Below are positions 17,163 through 24,952 of a DNA stretch of 64,000 bases, one piece after another. Source of the DNA: Mitsuokella multacida DSM 20544 (GTDB taxonomy: Bacteria > Bacillota > Negativicutes > Selenomonadales > Selenomonadaceae). Position 1 is the stretch's first letter. Each line of letters opens with the position of its first letter. The notes beneath the pieces were generated by a model that saw only the letters and a program-made list of their open reading frames with translations, did no database searches and had not been told where the DNA came from. The stretch lies in contig NZ_GG697141.2 of NCBI RefSeq assembly GCF_000155955.1, positions 692,855 through 756,854 on the forward strand, read 5' to 3'. The translations under genes were made by a program, and so were the position numbers.

Positions 17163-17177
17163 TGATAATTAATATCA
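17163..17177 (-). promoter_or_regulatory. Fur/PerR-type operator of ahpC
   Basis: TGATAATTAATATCA matches the Fur-family 7-1-7 dyad TGATAATNATTATCA at all but one defined position, and lies about 65 bases upstream of the ahpC start. Peroxide (PerR) or iron (Fur) control is the natural reading. Confidence 0.65.
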
Positions 17178-17205
17178 TTTAAAGGAATATCATATCATGC
17201 GGCCA

Positions 17206-17244
17206 CAAAAAAAGCAAGCATATTTTTTTGAGAATATGCTTGCT
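17206..17244 (-). terminator. Terminator on the minus strand
   Basis: AGCAAGCATATT (17213-17224) pairs with AATATGCTTGCT (17233-17244); the A-run at 17206-17212 is the U-tract for minus transcription coming from the 17429-18406 gene. Confidence 0.85.
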
Positions 17245-17253
17245 GCAAGCTGT

Positions 17254-17412
17254 TCATGGTTCCGAATCGCGGGACTGCCAGACCTCGTGCGTCAGGAGGT
17301 CCATGCACGAGATGCGGCCTTCACTGAGGAAGCTGCCGGTGTCCATGAGAATGACGTGCCCATCCGCGAGGACATGCTATGGATATCCCCCATGGCCAGT
17401 AAGCGCTTCATC
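17254..17412 (-). pseudogene. C-terminal remnant of a metallophosphoesterase-like protein
   Basis: The minus strand reads TGHGGYP, a stop, then GHVILMDTGSFLSEGRISCMDLL and HEVWQS before a terminator. The GH and DTG...GRISCMDL phrases resemble the last conserved blocks of calcineurin-like Ser/Thr phosphatases. Only about 50 codons survive and an in-frame stop interrupts them. Identification is tentative. Confidence 0.4.
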
Positions 17413-17428
17413 GCCTGTCACCACCTGT

Positions 17429-18406
17429 TCACTCTTCCTCTGGATAGCGCATGCCCCAGTCCCTGCGAACTTTGGTCAGCAGGGCCATGACGTCGACGGT
17501 GTAGTCAAGGTGCATGAAGTCCTCACTGCCGGCGACGGTGCGCTCCATGTCTTCAATCTCGTAGCAGAGGGCATTGGCCGTCTCGCCGGCGACAATTTCC
17601 TCCTTGTGGCCATCCTCGGTCCAGGTGATGACGGCCTTGTCGCCGCGCGGGTACTCCATGAGCTCGATGTAGGCCTTGTCAAAAGAAATCATGCCGCGCT
17701 TCGGCTGCTTGGCGTGCAGTGAGAGCATGACGGTCGCCATCTCGCCCTGCGCATTCTTCAGAAGCATGCTGGCCTGCTCGTCGACGCCAGTCGGCGCGTA
17801 GAGGACCTGCGAGGCGATTTCCTGCGGGCAGGAGCTCATGAACCAGCGCACAAAGGACAGCGCGTAGACGCCGATGTCGAGCATTGCGCCGCCCGCGAGA
17901 TTGCGGTTGAAGAAACGGTTCTTCATGTTGTAGGGCTTGTAGCTGCCGAAGTTCATCGTGATGAGGCGCAGCGGGCCGAAGTCACCGCGTTCGATGCGCT
18001 CGCGCAGCGCGCGGTAGATCGGCATGTGGTAGATGGTCTGCGCCTCCGCGAGCACGACATGATGCTCCATCGCGAGCTTGACGGCCTCTTCGAGCTCGTA
18101 GTAGTTGAGCGTGATGGACTTCTCGCAGAGCACATGCTTGCCCGCGGCCAATGCTTGGCGCAGGTACTTGATATGCGTGTTGTGCGGCGTCGAGATGTAG
18201 ATGATGTCGACATCCGGGTCCGCAAACATATCTTCCGGCTTATCATAGACCTTGCCGACGCCGTACTGCTCCGCAAACTTCACGGCCTTCTCGTGCGTGC
18301 GGTTGCCGACGGCGTAGAGATTGCCGCCGAGCTTCTGCATCGCCTCCGCAAGCTGATGGCCGATGACACCACAGCCAAGCGTGGCCCATCTGTACGTTAC
18401 TGCCAT
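17429..18406 (-). CDS. Gfo/Idh/MocA-family oxidoreductase
   Basis: NAD(P)-dependent dehydrogenase of 325 residues, probably acting on a sugar, inositol or aldose derivative. The Rossmann start reads ATLGCGVIGHQLAEAMQ; the catalytic-lysine motif is CEKSIT in place of the usual EKP, and the GGAMLDIGVYAL block with downstream residues forms the substrate side. GAGTGGGGG precedes the ATG. Monocistronic and unlinked to a sugar operon, so substrate is open. Confidence 0.88.
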   Translation of the reverse strand: MAVTYRWATLGCGVIGHQLAEAMQKLGGNLYAVGNRTHEKAVKFAEQYGVGKVYDKPEDMFADPDVDIIYISTPHNTHIKYLRQALAAGKHVLCEKSITLNYYELEEAVKLAMEHHVVLAEAQTIYHMPIYRALRERIERGDFGPLRLITMNFGSYKPYNMKNRFFNRNLAGGAMLDIGVYALSFVRWFMSSCPQEIASQVLYAPTGVDEQASMLLKNAQGEMATVMLSLHAKQPKRGMISFDKAYIELMEYPRGDKAVITWTEDGHKEEIVAGETANALCYEIEDMERTVAGSEDFMHLDYTVDVMALLTKVRRDWGMRYPEEE

Positions 18407-18605
18407 AAGGATTCCCCCACTCTCTTACTAACAAAATCACAAAATTCGTATATTCTCAGCATAGCAAGAAACCGCTCCGAAATCAAGAATCAAGATGGAA
18501 CAGGTCATGCCAGCAGTTTGCCTTTGCGCCCGCCATCCGTTACAATAAGATAGAAAAAGCGCATGACAGCAAGATTGCAAGATAGACAGAAAGGAATCGA
18601 TTACG

Positions 18606-19256
18606 ATGACAAATGACGAGATGATCCAGCAGAAAAAGATCACGAATGCCGGCAATCCGGCCAAGCCGACGGGCGAAGCCGGCGAAAAGATGCTCGCGCG
18701 CATGAACGAGAGCCACGCCGCCCTCACGGCCTGGGGCCTCTCCTTCTTCCACTGGCAGGGCGATGAAAACGTCCTCGACATCGGCTGCGGCGGCGGTGCC
18801 AACCTGCGGCGCATGAGCGCGCACATCAAGAACGGCCATCTGACCGGCGTCGACTACGCCAAGACCTCCGTCGATACTTCGCGCCAGACGAATGCCGCCG
18901 ATATCGCCGCCGGCAAGATGACGGTCTGCGAGGGCTCCGTCGAAGCCCTGCCGTTTGCTGACGATGCGTTTGACAAGATCACGACCGTCGAGAGCTTCTA
19001 CTTCTGGCCCACCCCGCCCGAGAACCTCAAAGAAGTTCGCCGTGTCCTCAAGAAAGGCGGCACCTTCCTGCTCATCGCCGAGATCTACGACCATCCGGGA
19101 CTCAGCGAAGAAGTGCAGGAAAACATCAAGAACTACCGCCTCTACAACCCGACGCCAGAGACCTTCGAGACCATCTTCCGCGCCGCCGGCTTTAGCGCCG
19201 TCACCATCCACATCGAAGACGAGCACGGCTGGATCTGCGTAGAGGGAGTGAAATAA
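18606..19256 (+). CDS. Class I SAM-dependent methyltransferase
   Basis: 216-residue methyltransferase with motif I VLDIGCGGGANL, an acidic LTGVDYAKTSVD loop, and the EALPFADDAFDKITTVES stretch typical of small-molecule methyltransferases (Methyltransf_11/25). AGAAAGGA lies before the ATG. Substrate unknown. Divergent from the oxidoreductase; two hairpin repeats (19283-19641) follow it. Confidence 0.88.
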   Translation: MTNDEMIQQKKITNAGNPAKPTGEAGEKMLARMNESHAALTAWGLSFFHWQGDENVLDIGCGGGANLRRMSAHIKNGHLTGVDYAKTSVDTSRQTNAADIAAGKMTVCEGSVEALPFADDAFDKITTVESFYFWPTPPENLKEVRRVLKKGGTFLLIAEIYDHPGLSEEVQENIKNYRLYNPTPETFETIFRAAGFSAVTIHIEDEHGWICVEGVK

Positions 19257-19282
19257 GGAAGTTACGCTAGCCAAAAGAAGAC

Positions 19283-19356
19283 GGACAGGAGTTATCCTGC
19301 CTAACGTTCCGCGCAGCAGGCTGAAGCTTCACTTATAGGCAGGATAACTCCTGTCC
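19283..19356. repeat. Class A palindromic repeat, copy A1 (inverted orientation)
   Basis: Perfect 21-bp arms (19283-19303 and 19336-19356) enclose a 32-base core. The reverse complement of the core reads TAAG-T-GAAGCTTCAGCC-TGCTGCGCGGAACGT, matching the cores at 20662, 20785 and 20907. Confidence 0.85.
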
Positions 19357-19444
19357 TCAGGCTTGTACATGGACAGATGCTTTTTGTGTTGTGCGAGGGC
19401 GAGGATGTCAACAGGAATCTGCCTGAATCTGCCAGAATGATGAA

Positions 19445-19641
19445 GACAGCCGGGAATGGCTGGGCATAAGTGGAGCTTTCAGCGGTCTGCGTGAAGAACC
19501 GATTTTTTGCCGACTAGAATCCTTACAAAAGAGTGTCGTTCAAGCGAAGCGCGTTTCGCTCTTTTGTAAGGATATTTTTATGGCAAAAAATCGGTTTAGC
19601 AGACCGCTGAGCGTAATGTTGCCCAGCCATTCCCGGCTGTC
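19445..19641. repeat. Class B long palindromic repeat, copy B1
   Basis: Outer 21-bp arms (19445-19465/19621-19641) are perfect complements; further paired blocks are 19481-19490/19599-19608, 19497-19511/19582-19596 and 19519-19533/19559-19573. The central loop GTCGTTCAAGCGAAGCGCG is shared with B2 and B3. It lies between convergent genes. Confidence 0.85.
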
Positions 19642-19676
19642 CTGCACAGTGTACCTTTGGCGCTGCGTATTTTTTA

Positions 19677-20096
19677 TCAGATCAAGATTCCCTCGCAGTG
19701 GTCCATCTCATGCTGGACAATCTCTGCGGGGAAATCGCGGAAGACCTGTTTCTGCTTCTTGAACTTGAGGTCGCGATACTCCACCTCAATCCACTTATAA
19801 CGTGTTGTCGGCCGCTCGCCGTCAAGGGACAGGCAACCCTCGCTCACGTTGTACACTTCCTTCGAATGGCGGATGACCGTCGGATTCAGCATCGCCAGAT
19901 AAGCATGGCCGACGCGGATGGCAATGATGCACTTGCGCTCGCCGATCATGTTCGCCGCCAACCCGACACAGCGGTCGGCATTCGCCTTGAGCGTGTCGAT
20001 GAGGTCCTCTGCAATCGGCACATCCTTGCGCTGCGCCGGAACCGACGGCTGCGCGAGGAAAAACGTATCGCGTACAATGTCACGTATCATTTTCAT
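19677..20096 (-). CDS. Peptide deformylase-like metalloprotein
   Basis: 139-residue member of the deformylase family. EGCLSL and QHEMDHCEG supply the Cys and two His metal ligands and catalytic Glu. The first motif reads CVGLAANMIG, so the conserved Gln of GxGxAAxQ is Met, as in the divergent short deformylases of many Firmicutes. Its ATG overlaps the mazG stop (ATGA), so the two are translationally coupled. It may be a second deformylase rather than the housekeeping enzyme. Confidence 0.8.
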   Translation of the reverse strand: MKMIRDIVRDTFFLAQPSVPAQRKDVPIAEDLIDTLKANADRCVGLAANMIGERKCIIAIRVGHAYLAMLNPTVIRHSKEVYNVSEGCLSLDGERPTTRYKWIEVEYRDLKFKKQKQVFRDFPAEIVQHEMDHCEGILI

Positions 20097-20584
20097 ATCC
20101 CCTTTCGTTTCTTTGCCTGCTCAATCAGAGCAGACGCTTCCTCAAACGCATGCGGCAGGTAGTCCTCCTCCCACTCGCGTCCCTTCTTCTCCTGCGCCTT
20201 GATCTCCTTCCAGCCCGTCAAAGGCTTGCCCGTATCATCGAGCATCGGCTCGTGGAAGACATGCGGATGGCGACGCACCATCTTCGCCGCCGCAGCCTCC
20301 GCCACATCCGCCAGCGAAAAGAGCCCTTCCTCCTGCGCCAGCTGCGCATGAAAGACCACCTGCAGCAGAAGGTCGCCGAGCTCCTCCTTGAGATTCTCAG
20401 CCCTGCCCGTCTCCCGCAGGATATCGATCCCCCCAAGCACCTCCGCCGCCTCCTCAATGCAAGCCGGCTTCAAGCTCTCATGCGTCTGCACCCGGTCCCA
20501 AGGACATCCCCCCGGCCCCCTTAGCTGCGCCACAACCTCACAAAGCCGCCCGATCGACTCCAACCGATTCTTCTCTTTATCCAT
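20093..20584 (-). CDS. mazG: MazG nucleotide pyrophosphohydrolase
   Basis: Single-domain MazG of 163 residues that hydrolyses NTPs to NMP and PPi, cleaning aberrant nucleotides. Diagnostic blocks: GGCPWDRVQTHESLKP, then EEAAEV and ELGDLLLQVVFHA with the Glu/Asp metal cluster, then KMVRRHPHVF. AGAAAGGA precedes the ATG. First gene of a two-gene unit with the deformylase-like protein. Confidence 0.93.
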   Translation of the reverse strand: MDKEKNRLESIGRLCEVVAQLRGPGGCPWDRVQTHESLKPACIEEAAEVLGGIDILRETGRAENLKEELGDLLLQVVFHAQLAQEEGLFSLADVAEAAAAKMVRRHPHVFHEPMLDDTGKPLTGWKEIKAQEKKGREWEEDYLPHAFEEASALIEQAKKRKGI

Positions 20585-20639
20585 CAGATTCTATCCTTTC
20601 TTATCTGTTCAATCTTTTCTCAAATACGTGTGAGACTAA

Positions 20640-20715
20640 GGGAAAGGTGGGATCATGCCTATAAGCGCAGCTTCAGCCTGCTGCGCGAAGCGTTAGGCAT
20701 GGTCCCACCTTTCCC
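20640..20715. repeat. Class A palindromic repeat, copy A2
   Basis: 22-base arms (20640-20661/20694-20715) pair fully with one G-U; core at 20662-20693. Within the core GCGCAG and CTGCGC also pair. Confidence 0.85.
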
Positions 20716-20763
20716 GCCTTATCTTGCTATAGTACTGCAATACCATCTAACACACAAGCCTGA

Positions 20764-20837
20764 GGACCGGAGTTATCCTGTCTATAAGTGGAGCTTCAAC
20801 CTGCTGCGCGGAACGTTAGGCAGGATATCTCTGGTCC
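20764..20837. repeat. Class A palindromic repeat, copy A3
   Basis: Arms 20764-20784 and 20817-20837 pair with four wobbles or mismatches; arm sequence resembles A1, core follows the family consensus. Confidence 0.8.
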
Positions 20838-20885
20838 GCATCCCCTTGCAACAGCATGAGCGCAGCTGCCAACACACGAGCCCAA

Positions 20886-20959
20886 GGTCAGAACGGCCCC
20901 TGTCTATAAGCGTAGCTTCAGCCTGCTGCGCGAAGCGTTAGACAGGGGCCGTTCTGGCC
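20886..20959. repeat. Class A palindromic repeat, copy A4
   Basis: Arms 20886-20906 and 20939-20959 pair with one G-U; core 20907-20938. A2, A3 and A4 stand in tandem about 120 bases apart between mazG and rarD, which otherwise holds nothing. Confidence 0.85.
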
Positions 20960-20976
20960 GTCTCCCTTTGCCAGGC

Positions 20977-21864
20977 TTATCTTCCCCGCAAGCTTTCCGC
21001 CACCGTAAACAGCACGATCGCCGCCCACACGAAACCGAGCGCACTGATCTGCGCCATCCCGAACGTTTCGTGAAAGAAGAAAATCCCGAGCAGCAGGCCG
21101 ATTGTCGGGCTGATGTACTGGAAGAAGCCGAGTACGTTAAGTGGCAGGAGATTCGCTCCGTACGAAAACAAGACGAGCGGCACCGCCGTCACCACGCCCG
21201 TTCCCATGAGGTAGAGCGCGAGGTCCGGCGTCGCCAGCGAGAAGTGATTCGCAGGCGACATCATGAGGATGCCGATGTACGGCACAGCGAACGGCACCAT
21301 CAGCAGCGTCTCAAGCGTGATGCTCGAGAACGGATTGAGGTGCAGCTGCTTCTTCAGCGCACCGTAGACCGAGAACGACACGGCGAGCACGACTGCCACC
21401 CATGGCAGCTTGCCGAGCTGATACGTCATGAGCACAATGCCGATGGCCGCGAGCAGCAGGCTGATCTTCTTGAGCCCCGAGATGCGCTCGCGGAAAAAGA
21501 CAATGCCGAACAGCACGCTCATGAGCGGGTTGATGTAGTAGCCGATGCTCGTATCGATGACATGCCCGTGATTGACCGCCCAGATGTACGTCAACCAGTT
21601 CAGGCTGATGGTGAAAGCTGCCAAGAGCAGGATGGCCCCGCGCTTTTTGTTCTGCCAGAGCGCGCGGCAGTCCTCTTTGAAGCTCTGCCAGCGCTTCGTC
21701 ACCATGAGCACGACGACCATGAAGATGAACGACCAGATGATGCGGTGCGCGAGGATCTCGTTGGCCTCCGCCCGTGCGAGGAGATTCCAGTAAAGCGGCA
21801 GGACACCCCAGATCAGATACGTCGACAGTGCCGCCATCATGCCCGTGCGGCGTGCGTGATTCAT
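20977..21864 (-). CDS. rarD: RarD-type EamA/DMT transporter
   Basis: Ten-helix drug/metabolite transporter of about 295 residues. The opening GMMAALSTYLIWGVLPLYWNLL and the WSFIFMVVVL, NWLTYIWAVNHGHVIDTSIGYYINPL stretches are characteristic of RarD. Start ATG 21864 follows GAAAGGGAT; the frame to 21900 lacks an SD. Physiological substrate of RarD is uncertain. Confidence 0.9.
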   Translation of the reverse strand: MNHARRTGMMAALSTYLIWGVLPLYWNLLARAEANEILAHRIIWSFIFMVVVLMVTKRWQSFKEDCRALWQNKKRGAILLLAAFTISLNWLTYIWAVNHGHVIDTSIGYYINPLMSVLFGIVFFRERISGLKKISLLLAAIGIVLMTYQLGKLPWVAVVLAVSFSVYGALKKQLHLNPFSSITLETLLMVPFAVPYIGILMMSPANHFSLATPDLALYLMGTGVVTAVPLVLFSYGANLLPLNVLGFFQYISPTIGLLLGIFFFHETFGMAQISALGFVWAAIVLFTVAESLRGR

Positions 21865-21921
21865 TCTTATCCCTTTCCTTCCTAGTTCTTTCCCAATCAA
21901 GACTATCTATTCAGTATAGCA

Positions 21922-21967
21922 CAAAAGCCAGCCCGCGGCGCGGAAAACGCACCGAAGCTGGCTTTTG
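21922..21967. terminator. Terminator of the OPT gene
   Basis: AAAAGCCAGC (21923-21932) pairs with GCTGGCTTTT (21957-21966) across a GC-rich loop, 28 bases past the OPT stop. Confidence 0.85.
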
Positions 21968-21994
21968 TTGACCTTATATGTCTATCGACTTGAT

Positions 21995-23929
21995 TCAATC
22001 CTGCTTGACTGCGTGCTTGGCCATCGCGTAGAGGAAGATGCAGAGCACGAAGTAAGCGACGATGCCTGCGAATGTTGCGGCAGGCGAAGCGGCCCAGGCC
22101 TTGGCGAACCAGTCGATGCCTGCGATGTGCAGGACCGCACTGATGAGGCTGCCGATGGCGCCGCCCGCGACGAAGCCCGAGGCGACCGTATTGCCCTCGC
22201 TGAGGCGCTTGGCGTTGACCTTTGCGTCATCGCTGCTATGCGAGACGAAGTACGAGATCAGGCCGCCGACGAGGACCGGCGTGTTGATGCCCATCGGCAG
22301 ATACGAGCCGAGTGCGAAGGCAAGCGGCGGGATCTTCATCATCCAGAGCAGGACTGCGAAGAACGCACCCGCCATGTAAAGCGGCCACGGCGCATCGCCA
22401 CCGTCCATCATCGGCTTGACGATGGCGGCCATCGCATTGGCCTGCGGCGCTGCGAGCGCATCCTCGCCCGTGAAGCCGTAGGCGTAGTGCATCAGGAAGA
22501 CGACGCCGACCGAGACGATGCCCGCGAGCACGATGGAAACGAGCTGCCACTGCTGCATCTTCTTCGGCGTCGCGCCCGTGATGTAGGCGACCTTGAGTTC
22601 CGACATGAAGTTGCCCGAGACGGCCAGCGTCGCGCAGAGGAAGGCCGCCATCATGAGGATCGCGATGATGCCCGTCTTGCCCGACATGCCGACGCCGCCC
22701 ATGACGACAGCCGAGACGATGATCATGAAGATCGTCATGCCGGAGACCGGCTCATTGCCCGTGAAGGCGATCGAGCTGATGCCGACGACCGAGAGCATCA
22801 GCGCAAAGAGCACGACGAGGACGAACGCAATGACCGTCTGCATCAGGCTCTCCGAACACATGACATGGAAGAAGACGGCAAACAGGATGGCCATGAGCAG
22901 GCTGCCAAAGACGATCTGCGTCATCGGCAGGTCCTGCTGCGTGCGCAGCAGCGTGCCCGTAGCGGCCGAACCCTTCGAGAAGAGGTCCGCGATGGCGCGC
23001 TTGACGACGCGGACGACGACGCCCGACATCGAGAGAAGGCCGATGATGCCCGACATGGCGAGCATACCGATGCCGATGTGGCGGACGTACTGCGAGAAGA
23101 CCGCATCGACCGGCGCATTCGCGAGCAGCATCGTCTCGCCGCCGACGACCATCGTGTGGTCGCCGCCGAGGTAATAGGCGACCGGGATGCAGACGAGCCA
23201 CGAGAAGAACGAGCCCGCCGCGATGATGGCCGCGTAGCGAAGGCCCGTGAAGTAGCCGATGCCGAGCAGTGCCGCATCGTTGTCGAGGCTGAAGACGAGC
23301 TTGTACTTGTCCGCGAGTACCTGGCCCCAGTGGAACGTCGTCGTTGTCAGGAGCTCCTGCCACCAGCCCAGCGAGTTGAGCACGAAGTCGTAGACGAGCG
23401 CGACCGCACCGCTCAGGAGCATCAGATGGGCTTTCGTGCCCTCATCCGACTCGAGCACCTCAGCTGCCGCACTGCCCGACGGGAACGGATAGACGCCGTC
23501 CATCTCCTCACAGAAGTAGCGGCGGAAGACCGTCGCCAAGAAGACGCCGAGCACACCGCCGAGCACAATCGGGATGGCCATCTCGATGAACGAGACATCC
23601 TCGATGTTCAGGATGTAGAGCGCCGGCAGGATGAACATCGCACCGCCGATGATGTTCGTGCCCGCGCTCGCGATGGCCTGAATGTGGACCGTCTCCGGGA
23701 AGGCGTTCTTGCGGTGGAAGAGCACCGCCATGCCCATGGCCAGTACCGACACCGGCGCAAAGGCATCGACCGTCTGTCCGATCTTCAGACAGAGATAGCC
23801 GACCGCCAAGGCAAACAGCACCGAGAAAAATAATCCCCAGAAGACGACGTACGAGTTGATCTCCTCGTACGTTTTCTGAGGTGACATCCGTGGTGCATAC
23901 GGACGCCGCGACTTGTTTTCATCTGACAT
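21995..23929 (-). CDS. OPT-family oligopeptide transporter
   Basis: Proton-coupled peptide or metal-chelate importer of about 644 residues with some 14-16 hydrophobic segments. SYVVFWGLFFSVLFALAVGYLCLKIGQTVDA at the N-terminus and the FPSGSAAAEVLES block are OPT hallmarks. Start ATG 23929 behind GAGGGGGAT; earlier in-frame ATGs lack an SD. Monocistronic. The 340-base gap to the Nudix gene is AT-rich with a tandem 12-mer. Confidence 0.92.
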   Translation of the reverse strand: MSDENKSRRPYAPRMSPQKTYEEINSYVVFWGLFFSVLFALAVGYLCLKIGQTVDAFAPVSVLAMGMAVLFHRKNAFPETVHIQAIASAGTNIIGGAMFILPALYILNIEDVSFIEMAIPIVLGGVLGVFLATVFRRYFCEEMDGVYPFPSGSAAAEVLESDEGTKAHLMLLSGAVALVYDFVLNSLGWWQELLTTTTFHWGQVLADKYKLVFSLDNDAALLGIGYFTGLRYAAIIAAGSFFSWLVCIPVAYYLGGDHTMVVGGETMLLANAPVDAVFSQYVRHIGIGMLAMSGIIGLLSMSGVVVRVVKRAIADLFSKGSAATGTLLRTQQDLPMTQIVFGSLLMAILFAVFFHVMCSESLMQTVIAFVLVVLFALMLSVVGISSIAFTGNEPVSGMTIFMIIVSAVVMGGVGMSGKTGIIAILMMAAFLCATLAVSGNFMSELKVAYITGATPKKMQQWQLVSIVLAGIVSVGVVFLMHYAYGFTGEDALAAPQANAMAAIVKPMMDGGDAPWPLYMAGAFFAVLLWMMKIPPLAFALGSYLPMGINTPVLVGGLISYFVSHSSDDAKVNAKRLSEGNTVASGFVAGGAIGSLISAVLHIAGIDWFAKAWAASPAATFAGIVAYFVLCIFLYAMAKHAVKQD

Positions 23930-24140
23930 ATAAATCCCCCTCATTCGCATTCTCAGCGCGTCACTGTCCATTCAACATGGATATGCGCACCTATCCAGTT
24001 TACGCCAGACACCCGGAACTGTCAAGAATGTAAAACACCATTTGCCCCTTATCCAATAAGGAAGATGCGACGATAAGAGCGTGGTTTTTCGTCAACCGTC
24101 CTATTGGTGTGCACAGCTTATGTCCTTTTGTAAAAGACAT

Positions 24141-24164
24141 TTTGCATATAAATTTGCATATAAA
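24141..24164. repeat. Tandem 12-mer TTTGCATATAAA x2
   Basis: Two exact head-to-tail copies in the AT-rich region upstream of the Nudix gene; possible regulator site or slippage product. No other feature is clear in 23930-24268. Confidence 0.5.
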
Positions 24165-24268
24165 AATGAGAATTAGAAGGAAAATATGCACTTTTGTCGA
24201 ATGAGGACTTAGAATCATATCACAAGGAAAGAAATAAAGATGGACTAGAGCGAAAGGAAGATGTCGAC

Positions 24269-24940
24269 ATGTCATCGGATACGAGAAATACGAGAGTGAT
24301 GGAAGAGCGCGTCGTGACGGCGGGCCAGCAGCAGTGGCTCGACTGGATCGTGAGGATCCAGAGCCTCGCGCAGGCCGGACTCCACTACGGCCATGACCGG
24401 TTCGACCTCGAGCGCTATGCCGAGCTACGCGACATCGCAGCCAAGATGATGGCCGCCCAGAGCGACCTGCCGCTCGCCAAGGTCCGCCAGCTCTTCTGCA
24501 ACGAAGAGGGCTATCAGACGCCGAAAATCGACACGCGCGCGGCCATCTTCCAGGACGGCAAGCTGCTGCTCGTGCACGAAAGCACGGGCAAATGGAGCCT
24601 GCCGGGCGGCTGGTGTGACGTCGACCAGTCGGTTGCCTCGAACACCATCAAGGAAGCCAAGGAAGAAGCCGGCCTCGACGTCGCCGTCGAGCGCGTCATC
24701 GCCATCGACGACTGGCGCAAGCACAACATCCAGAACAATCCCTACGGCATCATCAAGATTTTCTCGCTCTGCCGCGTGCTCGGCGGTACCTTCCAGCCCA
24801 ACATCGAGACGACCGAGGCGCGCTACTTCGCCCGCCACGAGCTGCCCGAAAACATCGCCGAAGAGAAGACGAGCCGCGAGCAGATTGAACGCTGCTTTGC
24901 GGCCGCGGCTGACCCCGGCTGGCAGACGCGCATCGACTGA
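24269..24940 (+). CDS. Nudix hydrolase with N-terminal Nudix-associated domain
   Basis: 223-residue protein. Residues 1-70 match the small helical domain (LDWIVRIQSLAQAGLHYG) found before certain ADP-sugar Nudix enzymes; the Nudix box GGWCDVDQSVASNTIKEAKEEAG has Gln where the first Glu usually sits, a variation seen in this subgroup. Start set at ATG 24269 (GAAAGGAAG, 8 nt away); ATG 24299 and 24194 are alternatives. Twelve bases separate it from the histidine kinase. Likely ADP-ribose or nucleoside-diphosphate sugar hydrolase. Confidence 0.82.
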   Translation: MSSDTRNTRVMEERVVTAGQQQWLDWIVRIQSLAQAGLHYGHDRFDLERYAELRDIAAKMMAAQSDLPLAKVRQLFCNEEGYQTPKIDTRAAIFQDGKLLLVHESTGKWSLPGGWCDVDQSVASNTIKEAKEEAGLDVAVERVIAIDDWRKHNIQNNPYGIIKIFSLCRVLGGTFQPNIETTEARYFARHELPENIAEEKTSREQIERCFAAAADPGWQTRID

Positions 24941-24952
24941 GGAGGACTTGCC

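Noticed and set aside
19283-20959. Tandem hairpins read as a CRISPR array
   Set aside because: The units are palindromes with unique arms, not constant direct repeats with spacers, and no cas gene is present.
21965-23833. Long plus-strand open frame of 622 codons
   Set aside because: Shadow of the OPT transporter, with Asp/Arg/Glu-rich low-complexity translation.
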